Positions 34,693-43,611 of a stretch of 64,000 nt of DNA are shown piece by piece. The position numbers were made by a program, and so were the translations under genes. The notes beneath the pieces are model-generated. The model was not told where the DNA came from. It did not search any database and saw nothing but the letters and a program-made list of their open reading frames with translations. Within the stretch, counting starts at the first letter, position 1. Every line of letters starts with the position of its first letter. This stretch comes from an uncultured Pseudoxanthomonas sp. (GTDB lineage: Bacteria; Pseudomonadota; Gammaproteobacteria; Xanthomonadales; Xanthomonadaceae): assembly GCA_937975725.1 (NCBI GenBank), contig CALJUL010000020.1:18718-82717 (forward strand), read 5' to 3'.

Positions 34693-37104
34693 TCAGAAAC
34701 GGTAGCCGAGGGTGAAGCCCACGGTCCGCGGCAGGGTCACCAGCGCCTTGGAGCCGTTGCCGTAGTAGTCCTGCGCCGGCGAGGTGCCCATGTACTGCTC
34801 GGTGTAGACGCCGGTCACGCCTTCCTCGTTGGCCAGGTTCTTCAGCCACAGGGTCAGGTCCCAGTTGTCGATGCTGTAGGTTGCCGAGGCGTTGAACAGC
34901 GCGAAGCCGTCCAGCGTGTGGCGGAACTTCGGGCTGAGGCTGAGCGCGTTCTCGGTCTCGGACTGGTAGTAGGCGTCGCCGCGCAGCGTCAGCAGGCCGC
35001 GGCCCAGCGGGATGCCGTAGCCGGCCGCGGCGTTGAAGCGGTGCTCGGGCGCGCCGGGTAGTGCGTCGCCCTTGCGGCCGTACAGGTAGGTGCCGTCCAC
35101 GGCCACCGCGTCGGCTTCCAGCCGCGCCTCGGTGTAGGTGTAGCCCAGGCTGTAGGTGAAGCCTTCGCCGACCGCGCCGGACAGTTCCAGTTCGACGCCG
35201 CGGGTGCTGGCCTTGGGCGCGTTCTGCACGGCGAAGAAGCCCCAGTTGGTGGTCGAACTGTTGACCTGCGGGTCCTTCCAGTCCACGTAGAACACGTCGG
35301 CGTTGTAGTTGAGCCTGCCCACGCGGCCCTTGATGCCGATCTCGTGGTTGCGCACGGTATCGGACCGGTAGCTGCCCCAGGCCGGGTCCTCGGCGTAGTT
35401 GCCGGTGGTGGGCGTGGCATTGGTGCCGCCGCGCCGGTAGCCTTCGGACACCGTGGCGTAGAGCTGGTTGTTGGTGTTGAAGAACCACGACACGTTGGCC
35501 TTGAACAGGGTGTCCTCGGCCGATTCGCGGTCCTCGCTGACGCTGGTGGCCGAGCCGACCCAGGGGCTCACCAGCATCGACTGGGTGGACGCGGCCTTGA
35601 GCCGGAAGTGGCGGAAGCCGCCGGTGAACTGCAGGTCGCCGGTGGCGTGCCAGGTCAGTTCGCCGTACAGCGCGGTTTCCTTGAAGCGTTCGCGCTGGCG
35701 GTAGTCGAAATCCTGGTCGCTGACGATCAGGTCCTGCACGGCGGGCGTGACGACCCACGCGTCCCACCAGCGCTTCAGCCCGCGCAGGTAGCTCTGCTGC
35801 GAGGCGCGGCGCTTCTGGTCCTGGTGGAAGACGCCCAGCACGTAGTCGAAGCGGCCCACGCTCTTGGAGGTCAGGCGCAGTTCCTGGGTGAAAGCGCTCT
35901 CGCCGTAGTCGCGCACCGCCGAGGCCATCGGCCGCGGGTAGTTGTAGTAGAACGCGCCCAGCCAGCCGTTCTGCGCGTAGAAGCCGGTGTTCTCGCTGGT
36001 GATGTCGCCCTCGTGGTTGTAGTCCGAGGTGCTGGAGGTCAGGGTGGCGAAGCCCAGGTCGATGTTGGCCTCCAGGCTGGTCAGGTTGACGTGCCGCGCC
36101 GCCGGTTCCAGTTGCACCGCGCCGACTTCCAGGTCGCGGTACGGCACGCCCCAGCCGTCGTTGCCCAGGCTGGTGCCGCGGCGGCCGCCGAAGCGGTCGG
36201 CCTGCGCCATGTAGCTGAGGGTGGCGTCGAAGCGGTCGCTGGGCTTCCACAGCAGCGAGGCGCGGCCGTAGTTCTGGCGCACGAAGTCGGCGTCGCGCAC
36301 GGTGCGGTACTCGGCGGCCGGGTCGAGCACGCCGTTCGGCGCGGCCGGCAGGCCGTCCGCGTCGAGCTTGTAGACGTTGCGGTAGTCGGTGACGCCCGGG
36401 TAGTCGTTGAGCGTGGCGTTGACGCGCAGCGCCAGCGTGCTGGCCAGCGGTGCGTTGAGCATGAAGGACTCGGACATGCCGATGCTGCCGGAGCCGTCCA
36501 CGCTGGAGGCGCTCAGGCTGACCCGCGCGTCCCAGGTGTCCAGTTCGGGCTGGCGCAGCAGGAAGCGCACCGCGCCGCCCAGCGCGCCGGAGCCGTACAG
36601 CGTGCCCTGCGGCCCCCGCAGCACTTCCACCCGCTCGATGTCCGAGAGCAGGAAGTTGGCGAACAGCGGCGTCTTGTCCACGTAGGTGGCGACCGTGGAC
36701 GCCGCCGAGACCGCGTAGTCGCCCAGCGCCGAACTGTCCACGTTCAGGCCGCGGATGCGGATGCCGCTGACCACGCTGGAGTTGCGCGCGCCGCGGTCCA
36801 CCACGCCCACGCCGGCCACGCCGCGCATCAGCTCGGCGGTGTCCAGGATGTTGCCCTGCTCGATGGCCTCGCCCGACACCGCGCTGATGTTGTAGGGCAC
36901 GGCCAGGATGTCCTGCTCGCGTCCCTGCGCGGTGACCACGACGGTTTCCAGCTCGGTCGGCTTGTCGGCGTCGGCGGCTTCCTGCGCCAGCGCCGGCAGC
37001 GCGGGCGCCAGCAGGCCGGCGAAGATGGCGCCGGCCAGCGCGGAGCGGCGCGGCAGGCGGCGCGGCAGGCGGCGGTGCGTCGGGCGCTCGTGGTGCGTGT
37101 TCAT
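34693..37104 (-). CDS. TonB-dependent outer-membrane receptor
   Basis: This 803-residue protein has an arginine-rich signal peptide ending near ALA (residue 40) and a TonB box-like ELETVVVTAQ at 51-60. The plug is complete (VERVEVLRGPQGTLYGSGALGGAVRF), and the beta-barrel closes with VGFTLGYRF, a terminal Phe. The plug type (siderophore or small nutrient receptor) differs from the N-glycan receptor at 12046. It lies between a nitrilase-family amidase and the sulfotransferase, so it probably imports a nitrogenous or amide-containing compound; the ligand is unknown. It is 56 bases after the amidase gene, likely co-transcribed. Confidence 0.9.
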   Translation of the reverse strand: MNTHHERPTHRRLPRRLPRRSALAGAIFAGLLAPALPALAQEAADADKPTELETVVVTAQGREQDILAVPYNISAVSGEAIEQGNILDTAELMRGVAGVGVVDRGARNSSVVSGIRIRGLNVDSSALGDYAVSAASTVATYVDKTPLFANFLLSDIERVEVLRGPQGTLYGSGALGGAVRFLLRQPELDTWDARVSLSASSVDGSGSIGMSESFMLNAPLASTLALRVNATLNDYPGVTDYRNVYKLDADGLPAAPNGVLDPAAEYRTVRDADFVRQNYGRASLLWKPSDRFDATLSYMAQADRFGGRRGTSLGNDGWGVPYRDLEVGAVQLEPAARHVNLTSLEANIDLGFATLTSSTSDYNHEGDITSENTGFYAQNGWLGAFYYNYPRPMASAVRDYGESAFTQELRLTSKSVGRFDYVLGVFHQDQKRRASQQSYLRGLKRWWDAWVVTPAVQDLIVSDQDFDYRQRERFKETALYGELTWHATGDLQFTGGFRHFRLKAASTQSMLVSPWVGSATSVSEDRESAEDTLFKANVSWFFNTNNQLYATVSEGYRRGGTNATPTTGNYAEDPAWGSYRSDTVRNHEIGIKGRVGRLNYNADVFYVDWKDPQVNSSTTNWGFFAVQNAPKASTRGVELELSGAVGEGFTYSLGYTYTEARLEADAVAVDGTYLYGRKGDALPGAPEHRFNAAAGYGIPLGRGLLTLRGDAYYQSETENALSLSPKFRHTLDGFALFNASATYSIDNWDLTLWLKNLANEEGVTGVYTEQYMGTSPAQDYYGNGSKALVTLPRTVGFTLGYRF

Positions 37105-37160
37105 GGCATTGCTCTCCCCGTGGTTCGTATGGCGTGGTGTGGTGGCGTGCCGCATGGGCG

Positions 37161-38027
37161 TCAGGCGTCCGGCAGGCGCAGCGGGCCCAGGGCGTCCAGC
37201 GCCGCCGACGGCGCGCGCGCGGCGCCGTAGGCGGGGAACACCACCGGATGGTCGCGGAAACTCTTGAGCGGCTGGCCCAAGCCGTGCCAGCCGCGTTCGC
37301 GGCAGCGGCGCAGATGGGCGAAATCGACTTCGAACGCGATCACCTCGCGGCCGCTGCCGGCCTGGTGGATCACTTCGCCGCCCGGCCCGCACACCACCGA
37401 CCGGCCCACGCCCAGGTCGCCGGCGACGTTGACGTCGACGAAGTAGCACTGGTTGGTGGCCGCGCTGGCGCGGGCGATGGCGATCTCGACCTCGCGGTCG
37501 ATGGTGTTGGTCATGGTGGGGTGCAGGATCACCTCCGCGCCCATGCTGACCAGCGAGCGCGTGGTCTCCGGGAACCACATGTCGTAGCAGATCGAGACGC
37601 CGAAGCGTCCGGCGTCCGGCACGTCGAACACCACGCACTCGGTGCCCGGCGTTATGCCGCGCTCGTAGGGCGCGAATGGGAACAGCTTGCGGTAGCGCGC
37701 CACCACCCCGCCGCGCGGGTCGATCACCGGCGTGGTGTTGTAGACGGCGCCGTCGCGGTGCTCGTACAGCGAGCCCGGCACCAGCCACAGGCCGTGGCGG
37801 CGGGCCAGGTCGCACAGGAACGCCTCGGCGTCGCCGGGCAGGCACTGCGCGTGCTCGGGATTGGCGCCGAAGCCGCACAGTTCGCCCAGCAGCACCATGC
37901 GCACCCACGGGAAGCGCCGCGCCACCGCGCCGACTTCGCCGGCGATCCGCTCCAGGTTGTCGCCGGGGCCGTAGGCGAGCTGGAGCCCGGCGATGCCGAA
38001 GCTGCGGGGGTGTCCGGGAGTTTCCAA
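37161..38027 (-). CDS. Carbon-nitrogen hydrolase (nitrilase superfamily)
   Basis: This 288-residue cytoplasmic protein carries the full nitrilase-superfamily triad: Glu49 (LLGELCGFG), Lys114 (RYRKLFPF) and Cys147 (VSICYDMWFPE). Superfamily members hydrolyse amides or nitriles to acid and ammonia; the subclass is not clear, and aliphatic amidase or omega-amidase-like activity would fit. It would make an acid that the GABA-type aminotransferase and semialdehyde dehydrogenase could process. A TTG start is chosen because AAGGA lies 6 bases before it and no ATG is suitable. Repeats at 38088-38117 lie 61 bases upstream. Confidence 0.85.
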   Translation of the reverse strand: METPGHPRSFGIAGLQLAYGPGDNLERIAGEVGAVARRFPWVRMVLLGELCGFGANPEHAQCLPGDAEAFLCDLARRHGLWLVPGSLYEHRDGAVYNTTPVIDPRGGVVARYRKLFPFAPYERGITPGTECVVFDVPDAGRFGVSICYDMWFPETTRSLVSMGAEVILHPTMTNTIDREVEIAIARASAATNQCYFVDVNVAGDLGVGRSVVCGPGGEVIHQAGSGREVIAFEVDFAHLRRCRERGWHGLGQPLKSFRDHPVVFPAYGAARAPSAALDALGPLRLPDA

Positions 38028-38087
38028 GGCGTGTCCTTGCGAAGCGGCGTTCCCCCGGACGGTAGTGCCTGCGCGCGGGTGCGCTTA

Positions 38088-38117
38088 GAGCCAGTAAGAG
38101 TGAATCGATGGTGCCAG
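38088..38117. promoter_or_regulatory. Direct-repeat operator candidate upstream of amidase operon
   Basis: GAGCCAG (38088-38094) and GTGCCAG (38111-38117) lie 23 bp apart start to start. The same spacing and motif occur upstream of the aminotransferase (41355-41384), and GAGCCAGTA recurs before the regulator gene. MocR/GabR regulators are known to bind spaced direct repeats. Confidence 0.5.
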
Positions 38118-38131
38118 TGTGGCGCCAGGCG

Positions 38132-39940
38132 CTAGCCGCGGCGGCGCCGCGCCGCCGGCTTGCGCACCAGCACCGCGGCATCGACCATCAGGCCGTCCTC
38201 GCCGTAGATGCGGACCTGGTCGCCGTCGACCACGATGGCGTAGCCGGCCGCCTCGCCGTAGGCCCACTGGCGCCATTGCCGGTACCAGCGGTCGCCCTGC
38301 AGCCACCAGTGGCCGCGGTCGCAGTCCTCGCCGGCGTAGCCGGCGGTGCCGACGAGATCGCCGTTGGCGCGGATCTCCAGCGTGCAGGGCTCGCCGTAGA
38401 CGGTGCGGTAGAGCAGCGCGGCGCCGGCCAGGGTCTGCCGCAGCGCGCGACCGCGCAGCGGCGGCACCGGATCGTCCTCGATGCGGCGCGAGGCGGACGA
38501 CAGGTCGCCGCGCACCAGCCGTGCGAGGGTGCGCACGCCTTCGCGGATGCGGTCGGCGGAGATGCCGGTGACGCCCATGCACAGCGCCTCGCGGCCGTCG
38601 GCGCAGCGCGTGGGTTCGACCAGGATGCCGAGGGCGGCGGCGCGGTAGGCCAGGTCGCGCGCGTCCATGCCGCCGGGCATGCTGACCCAGTAGGCGCTGG
38701 CGCCGGGCGAGGTCTCGATGCTGACGCGCTCGTGCAGGTAGTGGTTGAGCGCGTCGCGCAGCGCGGTGCGGCGCTCGGCCAGCACGCGCCCGGCGCGCAC
38801 CAGGCAGGAGGAGTAGTGGCCCAGGCCGATGAAGTACGCCCACGCGCGCTGCAGGATGCGCGGCGGCGTGGCGCCCTGGCTGCGGCGCAGGTGGCGCGCG
38901 CGCTCGATGAAGGCGGCCGGCGCCACCAGCACGCCGGGCGGCTCGCCGCAGGACGCGGTGGGCGCCAGGCCGCCCACGTACACCACGCGGCCGTCGCGGT
39001 CGAAGGCGCGCAGCGCCGGCGCGACGCGGCCGCCGTCCTGCACGCCGGCCGGCACATCGTGCTCGATCAGCAGCCCGTCGGCCGCCGCGACTTGCGCGAG
39101 CAGTTGCCGCGGATACTTGGAGTCGGCAGCGGAACCGTGGCGGCCGCTGGTCACCACCACCGCGCCGGCCGGCAGCGGTGCGCGCAGTTCCGGATCGAGA
39201 TAGCGCACGTCGGCGCCGCGCTCGTGCAGCCGCCGCTCGAATTCCGGGTCGGTCGGCCGTTCCAGGACCACCGGCGTGCCGCGGCGCACCAGCAGTTCGC
39301 CGGCCATCTGCAGGGCGTGGCGGCTGGACAGCGTCATCAGCAGTTCGTCCGCGCCGGCCTCGATGCCGCGCATGGGCAATACCTTGCCGCGCATCTCCTC
39401 GGCCAGCATCAGGTCGTCGGCGTCGCCGCTCTCCAGCGGCCATTGCAGGACTTCGTGGCGCGAGCCGGCCAGGCGGATCGCCTCGCTCCACTCCGCCACC
39501 GGGGTCAGTTCGGTATCGACACGGCCGTCGATGAAGGGGAAGGGATAGCGATGCCAGTGCTGCGGGCAGCGGAAGCCGCCGTCGTCGGCCGCCGGCGGCA
39601 GGCGCGCGGCCATCGGCGAGGCCGGGTCCAGGCTGCGTTGCACGCGGCCCAGGCGCGCGCCGGGCGCGGCCGAGGCCACGTACACGCCGCTGCGCGAACG
39701 GCTGGCCAGGTGCCCTTCGGCCAGCAGCGCGTCGTAGGCCAGGCTGACGGTGTTGCGCGACACGCCGATGCGCGCCGCCAACTGGCGCGAGGACGGCAGC
39801 CGCTGGCCCGGGCGCAGCACGCCGCGGTGGATCGCGTTGACCAGCTTCTGCCGCAACTGGTGTTGCAGGCTCAGCGGATCGGCCGGGTCCAGGGCCAGGT
39901 TGAGGCCGTCGGCGGTGCGCGGTTCGCGTTTCATCGGCAC
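38132..39940 (-). CDS. MocR/GabR-type regulator with degenerate aminotransferase domain and extra C-terminal domain
   Basis: This 602-residue protein has a GntR winged helix (residues about 22-85: LRPGQRLPSSRQLAARIGVSR) joined to a fold-type I aminotransferase-like domain (about 120-480). Where MocR proteins have a GTFSK-type segment with the PLP-binding lysine, this one reads VVYVGGLAPTASCGE, without lysine. The usual IEDDYD is altered to IEHDVPAG. Residues about 495-590 form an added aromatic, beta-rich domain with GTAGYAGEDCDRGHWWLQGD. It probably regulates the amidase operon and the GABA-type aminotransferase on either side. Start uncertain: GTG at 39940 has GGAG 8 bases upstream; ATG at 39934 is possible. 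Confidence 0.85.
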   Translation of the reverse strand: MPMKREPRTADGLNLALDPADPLSLQHQLRQKLVNAIHRGVLRPGQRLPSSRQLAARIGVSRNTVSLAYDALLAEGHLASRSRSGVYVASAAPGARLGRVQRSLDPASPMAARLPPAADDGGFRCPQHWHRYPFPFIDGRVDTELTPVAEWSEAIRLAGSRHEVLQWPLESGDADDLMLAEEMRGKVLPMRGIEAGADELLMTLSSRHALQMAGELLVRRGTPVVLERPTDPEFERRLHERGADVRYLDPELRAPLPAGAVVVTSGRHGSAADSKYPRQLLAQVAAADGLLIEHDVPAGVQDGGRVAPALRAFDRDGRVVYVGGLAPTASCGEPPGVLVAPAAFIERARHLRRSQGATPPRILQRAWAYFIGLGHYSSCLVRAGRVLAERRTALRDALNHYLHERVSIETSPGASAYWVSMPGGMDARDLAYRAAALGILVEPTRCADGREALCMGVTGISADRIREGVRTLARLVRGDLSSASRRIEDDPVPPLRGRALRQTLAGAALLYRTVYGEPCTLEIRANGDLVGTAGYAGEDCDRGHWWLQGDRWYRQWRQWAYGEAAGYAIVVDGDQVRIYGEDGLMVDAAVLVRKPAARRRRG

Positions 39941-39946
39941 GGGGGC

Positions 39947-39969
39947 GGCTCCACGGCGTGGAGCCAGTA
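39947..39969. promoter_or_regulatory. Palindrome plus GAGCCAGTA motif at regulator start
   Basis: GGCTCCAC-GGC-GTGGAGCC is a perfect 8-bp inverted repeat (39947-39965) and runs into GAGCCAGTA (39961-39969), identical to nine bases at 38088-38096. It lies within 30 bases of the regulator start and covers the Shine-Dalgarno-like GGAG, so autorepression is plausible. Confidence 0.45.
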
Positions 39970-40007
39970 TCGGCCATCCTGCCTGCGGCGCCGCATGCGC
40001 GCCGCCG

Positions 40008-41291
40008 CTAGCGGCCGGGCAGGCGCAGGGCGTCTTCCAGCAGCGCCAGCCCTTCGTCCAGCACTGCCTCGGGAATGGTCAGCGGATAGAGCAGGCGCAC
40101 GGATTCGCCCAGGCTGCCGCAGCCCAGCAGCATCAGCCCGGCCGCGTGCGCGCGTTGCAGTACGTCGCGCGTGGCGGTGGGATCGGGCCGGTCGCCATCG
40201 CGCTCGGTCACCAGGTCGAAGGCGATCATCGAACCCGGTCCGCGCACGTGCGCGATCGGGCGCAGGTCCTCGCGCGCGGCGAATTCCCGCAACCGCGCCT
40301 TCGCCCGCGCGCCGAGCGTGTCCGCGCGCTCGGCCAGCCGTTCCTCCTCGATCACGTCGAGCACCGCCAGCGCCGCCGCGCAGGCCACCGGCGAACCGGC
40401 GTAGGTGCCGCCCAGCCCGCCCGGCTCCACCGCATCCATCAGGTCGGCGCGGCCGATCACGCCGGACAGCGGGAAGCCGCCGCCCAGCGACTTGGCCACG
40501 GTCATCAGGTCCGGCTTCACCCCGGTGTGCTCGATGCCGAACAGGCGCCCGGTGCGGGCGAAGCCGGTCTGCACTTCGTCGGCGATCAGCACGATGCCGT
40601 GCGCGTCGGCCAGTTCGCGCAGCGCCTGCATCAGCTCCGCCGGCGCGGGCAGGAAGCCGCCTTCGCCCTGCACCGGCTCGACGATGATGGCGGCCACGTC
40701 CTCGGCCGCCACGTCGGCCTTGAACAGCCCTTCGATGGCCTCCAGGCTGTCGGCCACGGTCACGCCCTTGTGCGCGGCGGGGAACGGCACGTGGTACACG
40801 CCGCCCGGCAGCGGGCCGAAGCCGCGCTTGTACGGCGCGGTCTTGCCGGTCAGCGACATGGCCATGAAGCTGCGGCCGTGGAAGCCGCCGGCGAAGGCGA
40901 CGACGGCGTGGCGGCGGGTCGCCGCACGCGCGATCTTGACCGCGTTCTCCACCGCCTCGGCGCCGGTGGAGAAGAAGATCGTCTTCGCTTCGCCCTCGAT
41001 CGGCGCCAGCCGGTTGAGGCGCTCGGCCAGCGCCACGTAGGCCTCGTAGCCGGCCACCTGGAAGGCGGTGTGTGTGCAGCGGCGCATCTGCCGTTCGGCC
41101 GCCGCGATCACGCGGGGATGGCAGTGGCCGACGTTGAGCACGGCGATGCCGGAGGCGAAGTCGATGAAGCGGCGGCCGTCCGCGTCCCAGACTTCGGCGT
41201 TCTCGGCGCGGTCGACGAACACGCCCAGCGCGGTGCTCACGCCGCGAGGGACGTTCGTGCGGCGGCGTTCGATCAGGTCCTGGTTGGACAC
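40008..41291 (-). CDS. gabT: 4-aminobutyrate aminotransferase-type (class III) transaminase
   Basis: This 427-residue PLP enzyme has the class III layout: FFSTGAEAVENAVKIAR, IVEPVQGEGGF, IADEVQTGFARTG and the PLP lysine Lys267 in TVAKSLGGGFPL. It would convert GABA or a related omega-amino acid to the semialdehyde, with gabD (30396-31880) completing the route to succinate. GTG at 41291 is taken as start because GGAG is 8 bases upstream and the text from there matches family N-termini (SNQDLIERR). The regulator gene follows 67 bases downstream on the same strand. Other class III substrates (ornithine, 5-aminovalerate) are possible. Confidence 0.87.
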   Translation of the reverse strand: MSNQDLIERRRTNVPRGVSTALGVFVDRAENAEVWDADGRRFIDFASGIAVLNVGHCHPRVIAAAERQMRRCTHTAFQVAGYEAYVALAERLNRLAPIEGEAKTIFFSTGAEAVENAVKIARAATRRHAVVAFAGGFHGRSFMAMSLTGKTAPYKRGFGPLPGGVYHVPFPAAHKGVTVADSLEAIEGLFKADVAAEDVAAIIVEPVQGEGGFLPAPAELMQALRELADAHGIVLIADEVQTGFARTGRLFGIEHTGVKPDLMTVAKSLGGGFPLSGVIGRADLMDAVEPGGLGGTYAGSPVACAAALAVLDVIEEERLAERADTLGARAKARLREFAAREDLRPIAHVRGPGSMIAFDLVTERDGDRPDPTATRDVLQRAHAAGLMLLGCGSLGESVRLLYPLTIPEAVLDEGLALLEDALRLPGR

Positions 41292-41587
41292 GGCGGCATC
41301 TCCATGTGGGCGGGGTCGAGCGGGCAGGGTGACCGCGGACCGTGCGCGGTCGTAGTGCCAGACTGCAGTTTCGCATGGTGCCAGAACGGTGGGCGGGGGT
41401 GCGGTGCGGGGCCGCATTCATCGTGCCTCCGGCTGGCCGTGTGGTCGCGGACGGCGTCTGGCGCAAGGATGGCCGTTGCGGGTCGGCCGCCGTGGAGGAC
41501 GGCGCGTGGCTCTGCGAAGGCCAGTGCGGCCGTGCGCGCTTCGCGCGTGCCGCCGGCACGCGGATGCCGGCGCCCGTATTCGATGCG
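41292..41587. other. Upstream region of gabT
   Basis: This 296-base gap precedes gabT and follows the sensor kinase stop (both leftward). It contains the 23-bp-spaced GTGCCAG repeats at 41355-41384 and a 9-bp perfect inverted repeat CGCGTGCCG-C-CGGCACGCG at 41544-41562. That repeat lies just beyond the kinase stop and may end its transcript. Nothing else was recognised. Confidence 0.6.
41355..41384. promoter_or_regulatory. Direct-repeat operator candidate upstream of gabT
   Basis: Two exact GTGCCAG copies start at 41355 and 41378, 23 bp apart, as in front of the amidase operon. The second copy extends to ATGGTGCCAG, a ten-base identity with 38108-38117. Confidence 0.5.
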
Positions 41588-42946
41588 TCAGGGCGCGTCG
41601 GACAGCGGGCGCCAGGCCAGGCGGACCTGCAGGCCGCCGAGCGCGGACTTGCCCAGCGCCAGCGTGCCCTGGGTGGCCTCGATGATGTCGCGCGCGATCG
41701 ACAGGCCCAGGCCGTGGTTGCCGCTGCCGGTCTCGTCCAGGCGCCCGCCGCGGGCCAGCGCTTCCTCGGTGCTGATGCTCAGGCCGGGGCCGTCGTCCTC
41801 GACGGTCAGCTCCACGCCTTCGGCCGTGGCGCGCCCGCCGATGGACACCTGGCGGCGGGCGAAGCGGGTGGCGTTCTCGACCAGCGCGCCCAGCACTTCC
41901 ATCAGGTCGTCGTTGGCGATGGGCAGGCGCAGGCTGGCGTCCATGTCCACGTTGTAGACCAGCGCGCCGCCGCGCTCGGTGCGCTGCACGACGGCGATGA
42001 TGCGGTCGGCGATCTCGTTGGGATCGGCCTGCGCGGTGTTGATGCCGTCGCGGATGGCGGCCGCGCGCGAGCGCGCCAGCTCGGCCTCCAGCGCCGCGCC
42101 CGCGGTGGAGATCACCCGGTCCAGGTCGTCGGCCAGCGGCGCGTGGCCGCCGGCGCGCACCCGCCGGCTCAGCGCGCCCATCGCCGCCAGCGGCGTCTTC
42201 AGCGAATGCGCCAGGTCCGCCGCGCGCCGGCGCGCGCGCAGCACGTCGCGCTCGCGCGCTTCGGCCAGGCGGTTGATCGCGGAAGTCAGCGGCGCGACTT
42301 CGCTGGGGTAGCGGCCGTCCAGCCGTTCGCTCGGGCTGCGCCGCATGCGTTCCAGTTCCTGGCGCAGCCGCCCCAGCGGGCGCAGGCCGAGGTGGATCTG
42401 GACCCAGGCCGCCGCCATCAGCATCAGCCACAGGGCGACCAGGAACAGGCCCAGCTCGCGGCGGAACTGGTTGCGCGCCACCCGCAGGTCGGCGATGTTC
42501 TGCGCCAGTTGCACGGTGACCGGCTGCCCGGCGCCGTCCACGCTGACCGTGCGCTCCAGCAGCATCACGCGCTGGCCGAACGGCCCGTCGGCCTCGCGCA
42601 CCTGCCATTCGCGCGTGGGCGCGGCCGCCGGCGCCGGCAGGCTCTCGTCCCACAGCGACAGTGAGCGGCTGCTGCCGCGCGGCACGGACAGTTGCCAGTA
42701 GCGCCCGCCGGCGGGGGTGTCGTAGCGAGGGTCGGACGGGCTGTCGGCCGAGCGCGGCAGCCCGCCGGCGTCGAACGACAGCTCGGCCACCATGCGCAGC
42801 GCGTCGCGTTGCAGGTCCTCGGCGACGCGGCGCTCGATGTGGCGGGAGAACAGCAGGCTCATGGCAAACAGCGCCAGCGCCAGGGTGGCCAGCATGGTGA
42901 CGGCCGCGCCCAGCATCAGGCGCCATCGCAGCGAGCCGGAATTCAT
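41588..42946 (-). CDS. Two-component sensor histidine kinase
   Basis: This 452-residue kinase has a first membrane segment at about residues 11-33, a periplasmic domain at 34-162 and a second membrane segment at about 164-184. A HAMP-like linker is followed by the phospho-acceptor His247 (LAHSLKTPLAAMG) and an ATPase domain with ENATRFARR, DDGPGL and GNHGLGLSIA. The layout and HSLKTPL motif resemble PhoQ-type kinases. It overlaps the response regulator gene by four bases, and a PepSY protein precedes both. The RND pump genes diverge from this operon and are the likely targets. Confidence 0.88.
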   Translation of the reverse strand: MNSGSLRWRLMLGAAVTMLATLALALFAMSLLFSRHIERRVAEDLQRDALRMVAELSFDAGGLPRSADSPSDPRYDTPAGGRYWQLSVPRGSSRSLSLWDESLPAPAAAPTREWQVREADGPFGQRVMLLERTVSVDGAGQPVTVQLAQNIADLRVARNQFRRELGLFLVALWLMLMAAAWVQIHLGLRPLGRLRQELERMRRSPSERLDGRYPSEVAPLTSAINRLAEARERDVLRARRRAADLAHSLKTPLAAMGALSRRVRAGGHAPLADDLDRVISTAGAALEAELARSRAAAIRDGINTAQADPNEIADRIIAVVQRTERGGALVYNVDMDASLRLPIANDDLMEVLGALVENATRFARRQVSIGGRATAEGVELTVEDDGPGLSISTEEALARGGRLDETGSGNHGLGLSIARDIIEATQGTLALGKSALGGLQVRLAWRPLSDAP

Positions 42947-43611
42947 GTGCCGCCGGCGCTTCCGATCTGGTAGCCGAACCCGCGGCGGGTCACGACGATG
43001 TCGCTGCCGAACTTGCGGCGCAGTCGCAGCACCAGCGCCTCGATGGCGTTGGTGTCGCCGGACTCGCTGGCGCCGTAGAGGTGCTCGGCCAGTTCGCCGG
43101 CCGAGACGGCGCGGTCGGACTGGTGGGCCAGGTAGTCGAAGAAGCGGAATTCCAGCGCGGAGAGTTGGATCGGCTTGTCGTCCAGGGTCGCGCTCATGCG
43201 GCGCGTGTCCAGCACCAGCCGGCCGCACTCCAGCAGCGGCGAGGTGCGCCCGGCCGCGCGCCGGACCAGCGCGCGCGCGCGGGTGACCAGTTCGCCGATC
43301 TTGAAGGGCTTGGCCAGGTAGTCGTCGGCGCCGGCCTCGATGCCTTCCACCTTCTCGGTCCAGTCGCCGCGTGCGGAGAGGATCAGGATGGGGAAGCTGC
43401 GCTCGGCTGCGCGCCAGCGCCTGAGCACGGACAGGCCGTCCATGCTCGGCAGGCCCAGGTCGAGGATGCACACGTCGTAGTCCTCGGTGTCGCCGAGGAA
43501 CCAGGCGCGGCGGCCGTCGTCGGCGCACTCGACGATGAACCCGCTGGCGGCCAGCGCCGTGGCGACGTCGGCACTGACATCCGGGTCATCCTCTACGAGC
43601 AGTGCGCGCAC
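42943..43611 (-). CDS. OmpR-family response regulator
   Basis: This 222-residue protein has a receiver domain with Asp51 as phosphorylation site (ILDLGLPSMDG) and Lys at AKPFKIGEL. An OmpR winged helix follows (ALEFRFFDYLAHQ, VLRLRRKFGSDIVVTRRGFGYQI). It starts with GTG at 43611, directly after the PepSY stop. It is the partner of the following kinase, with a PhoP-like organisation. The 11-bp-spaced CTGAC repeats upstream of the operon suggest autoregulation. Confidence 0.9.
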   Translation of the reverse strand: MRALLVEDDPDVSADVATALAASGFIVECADDGRRAWFLGDTEDYDVCILDLGLPSMDGLSVLRRWRAAERSFPILILSARGDWTEKVEGIEAGADDYLAKPFKIGELVTRARALVRRAAGRTSPLLECGRLVLDTRRMSATLDDKPIQLSALEFRFFDYLAHQSDRAVSAGELAEHLYGASESGDTNAIEALVLRLRRKFGSDIVVTRRGFGYQIGSAGGT

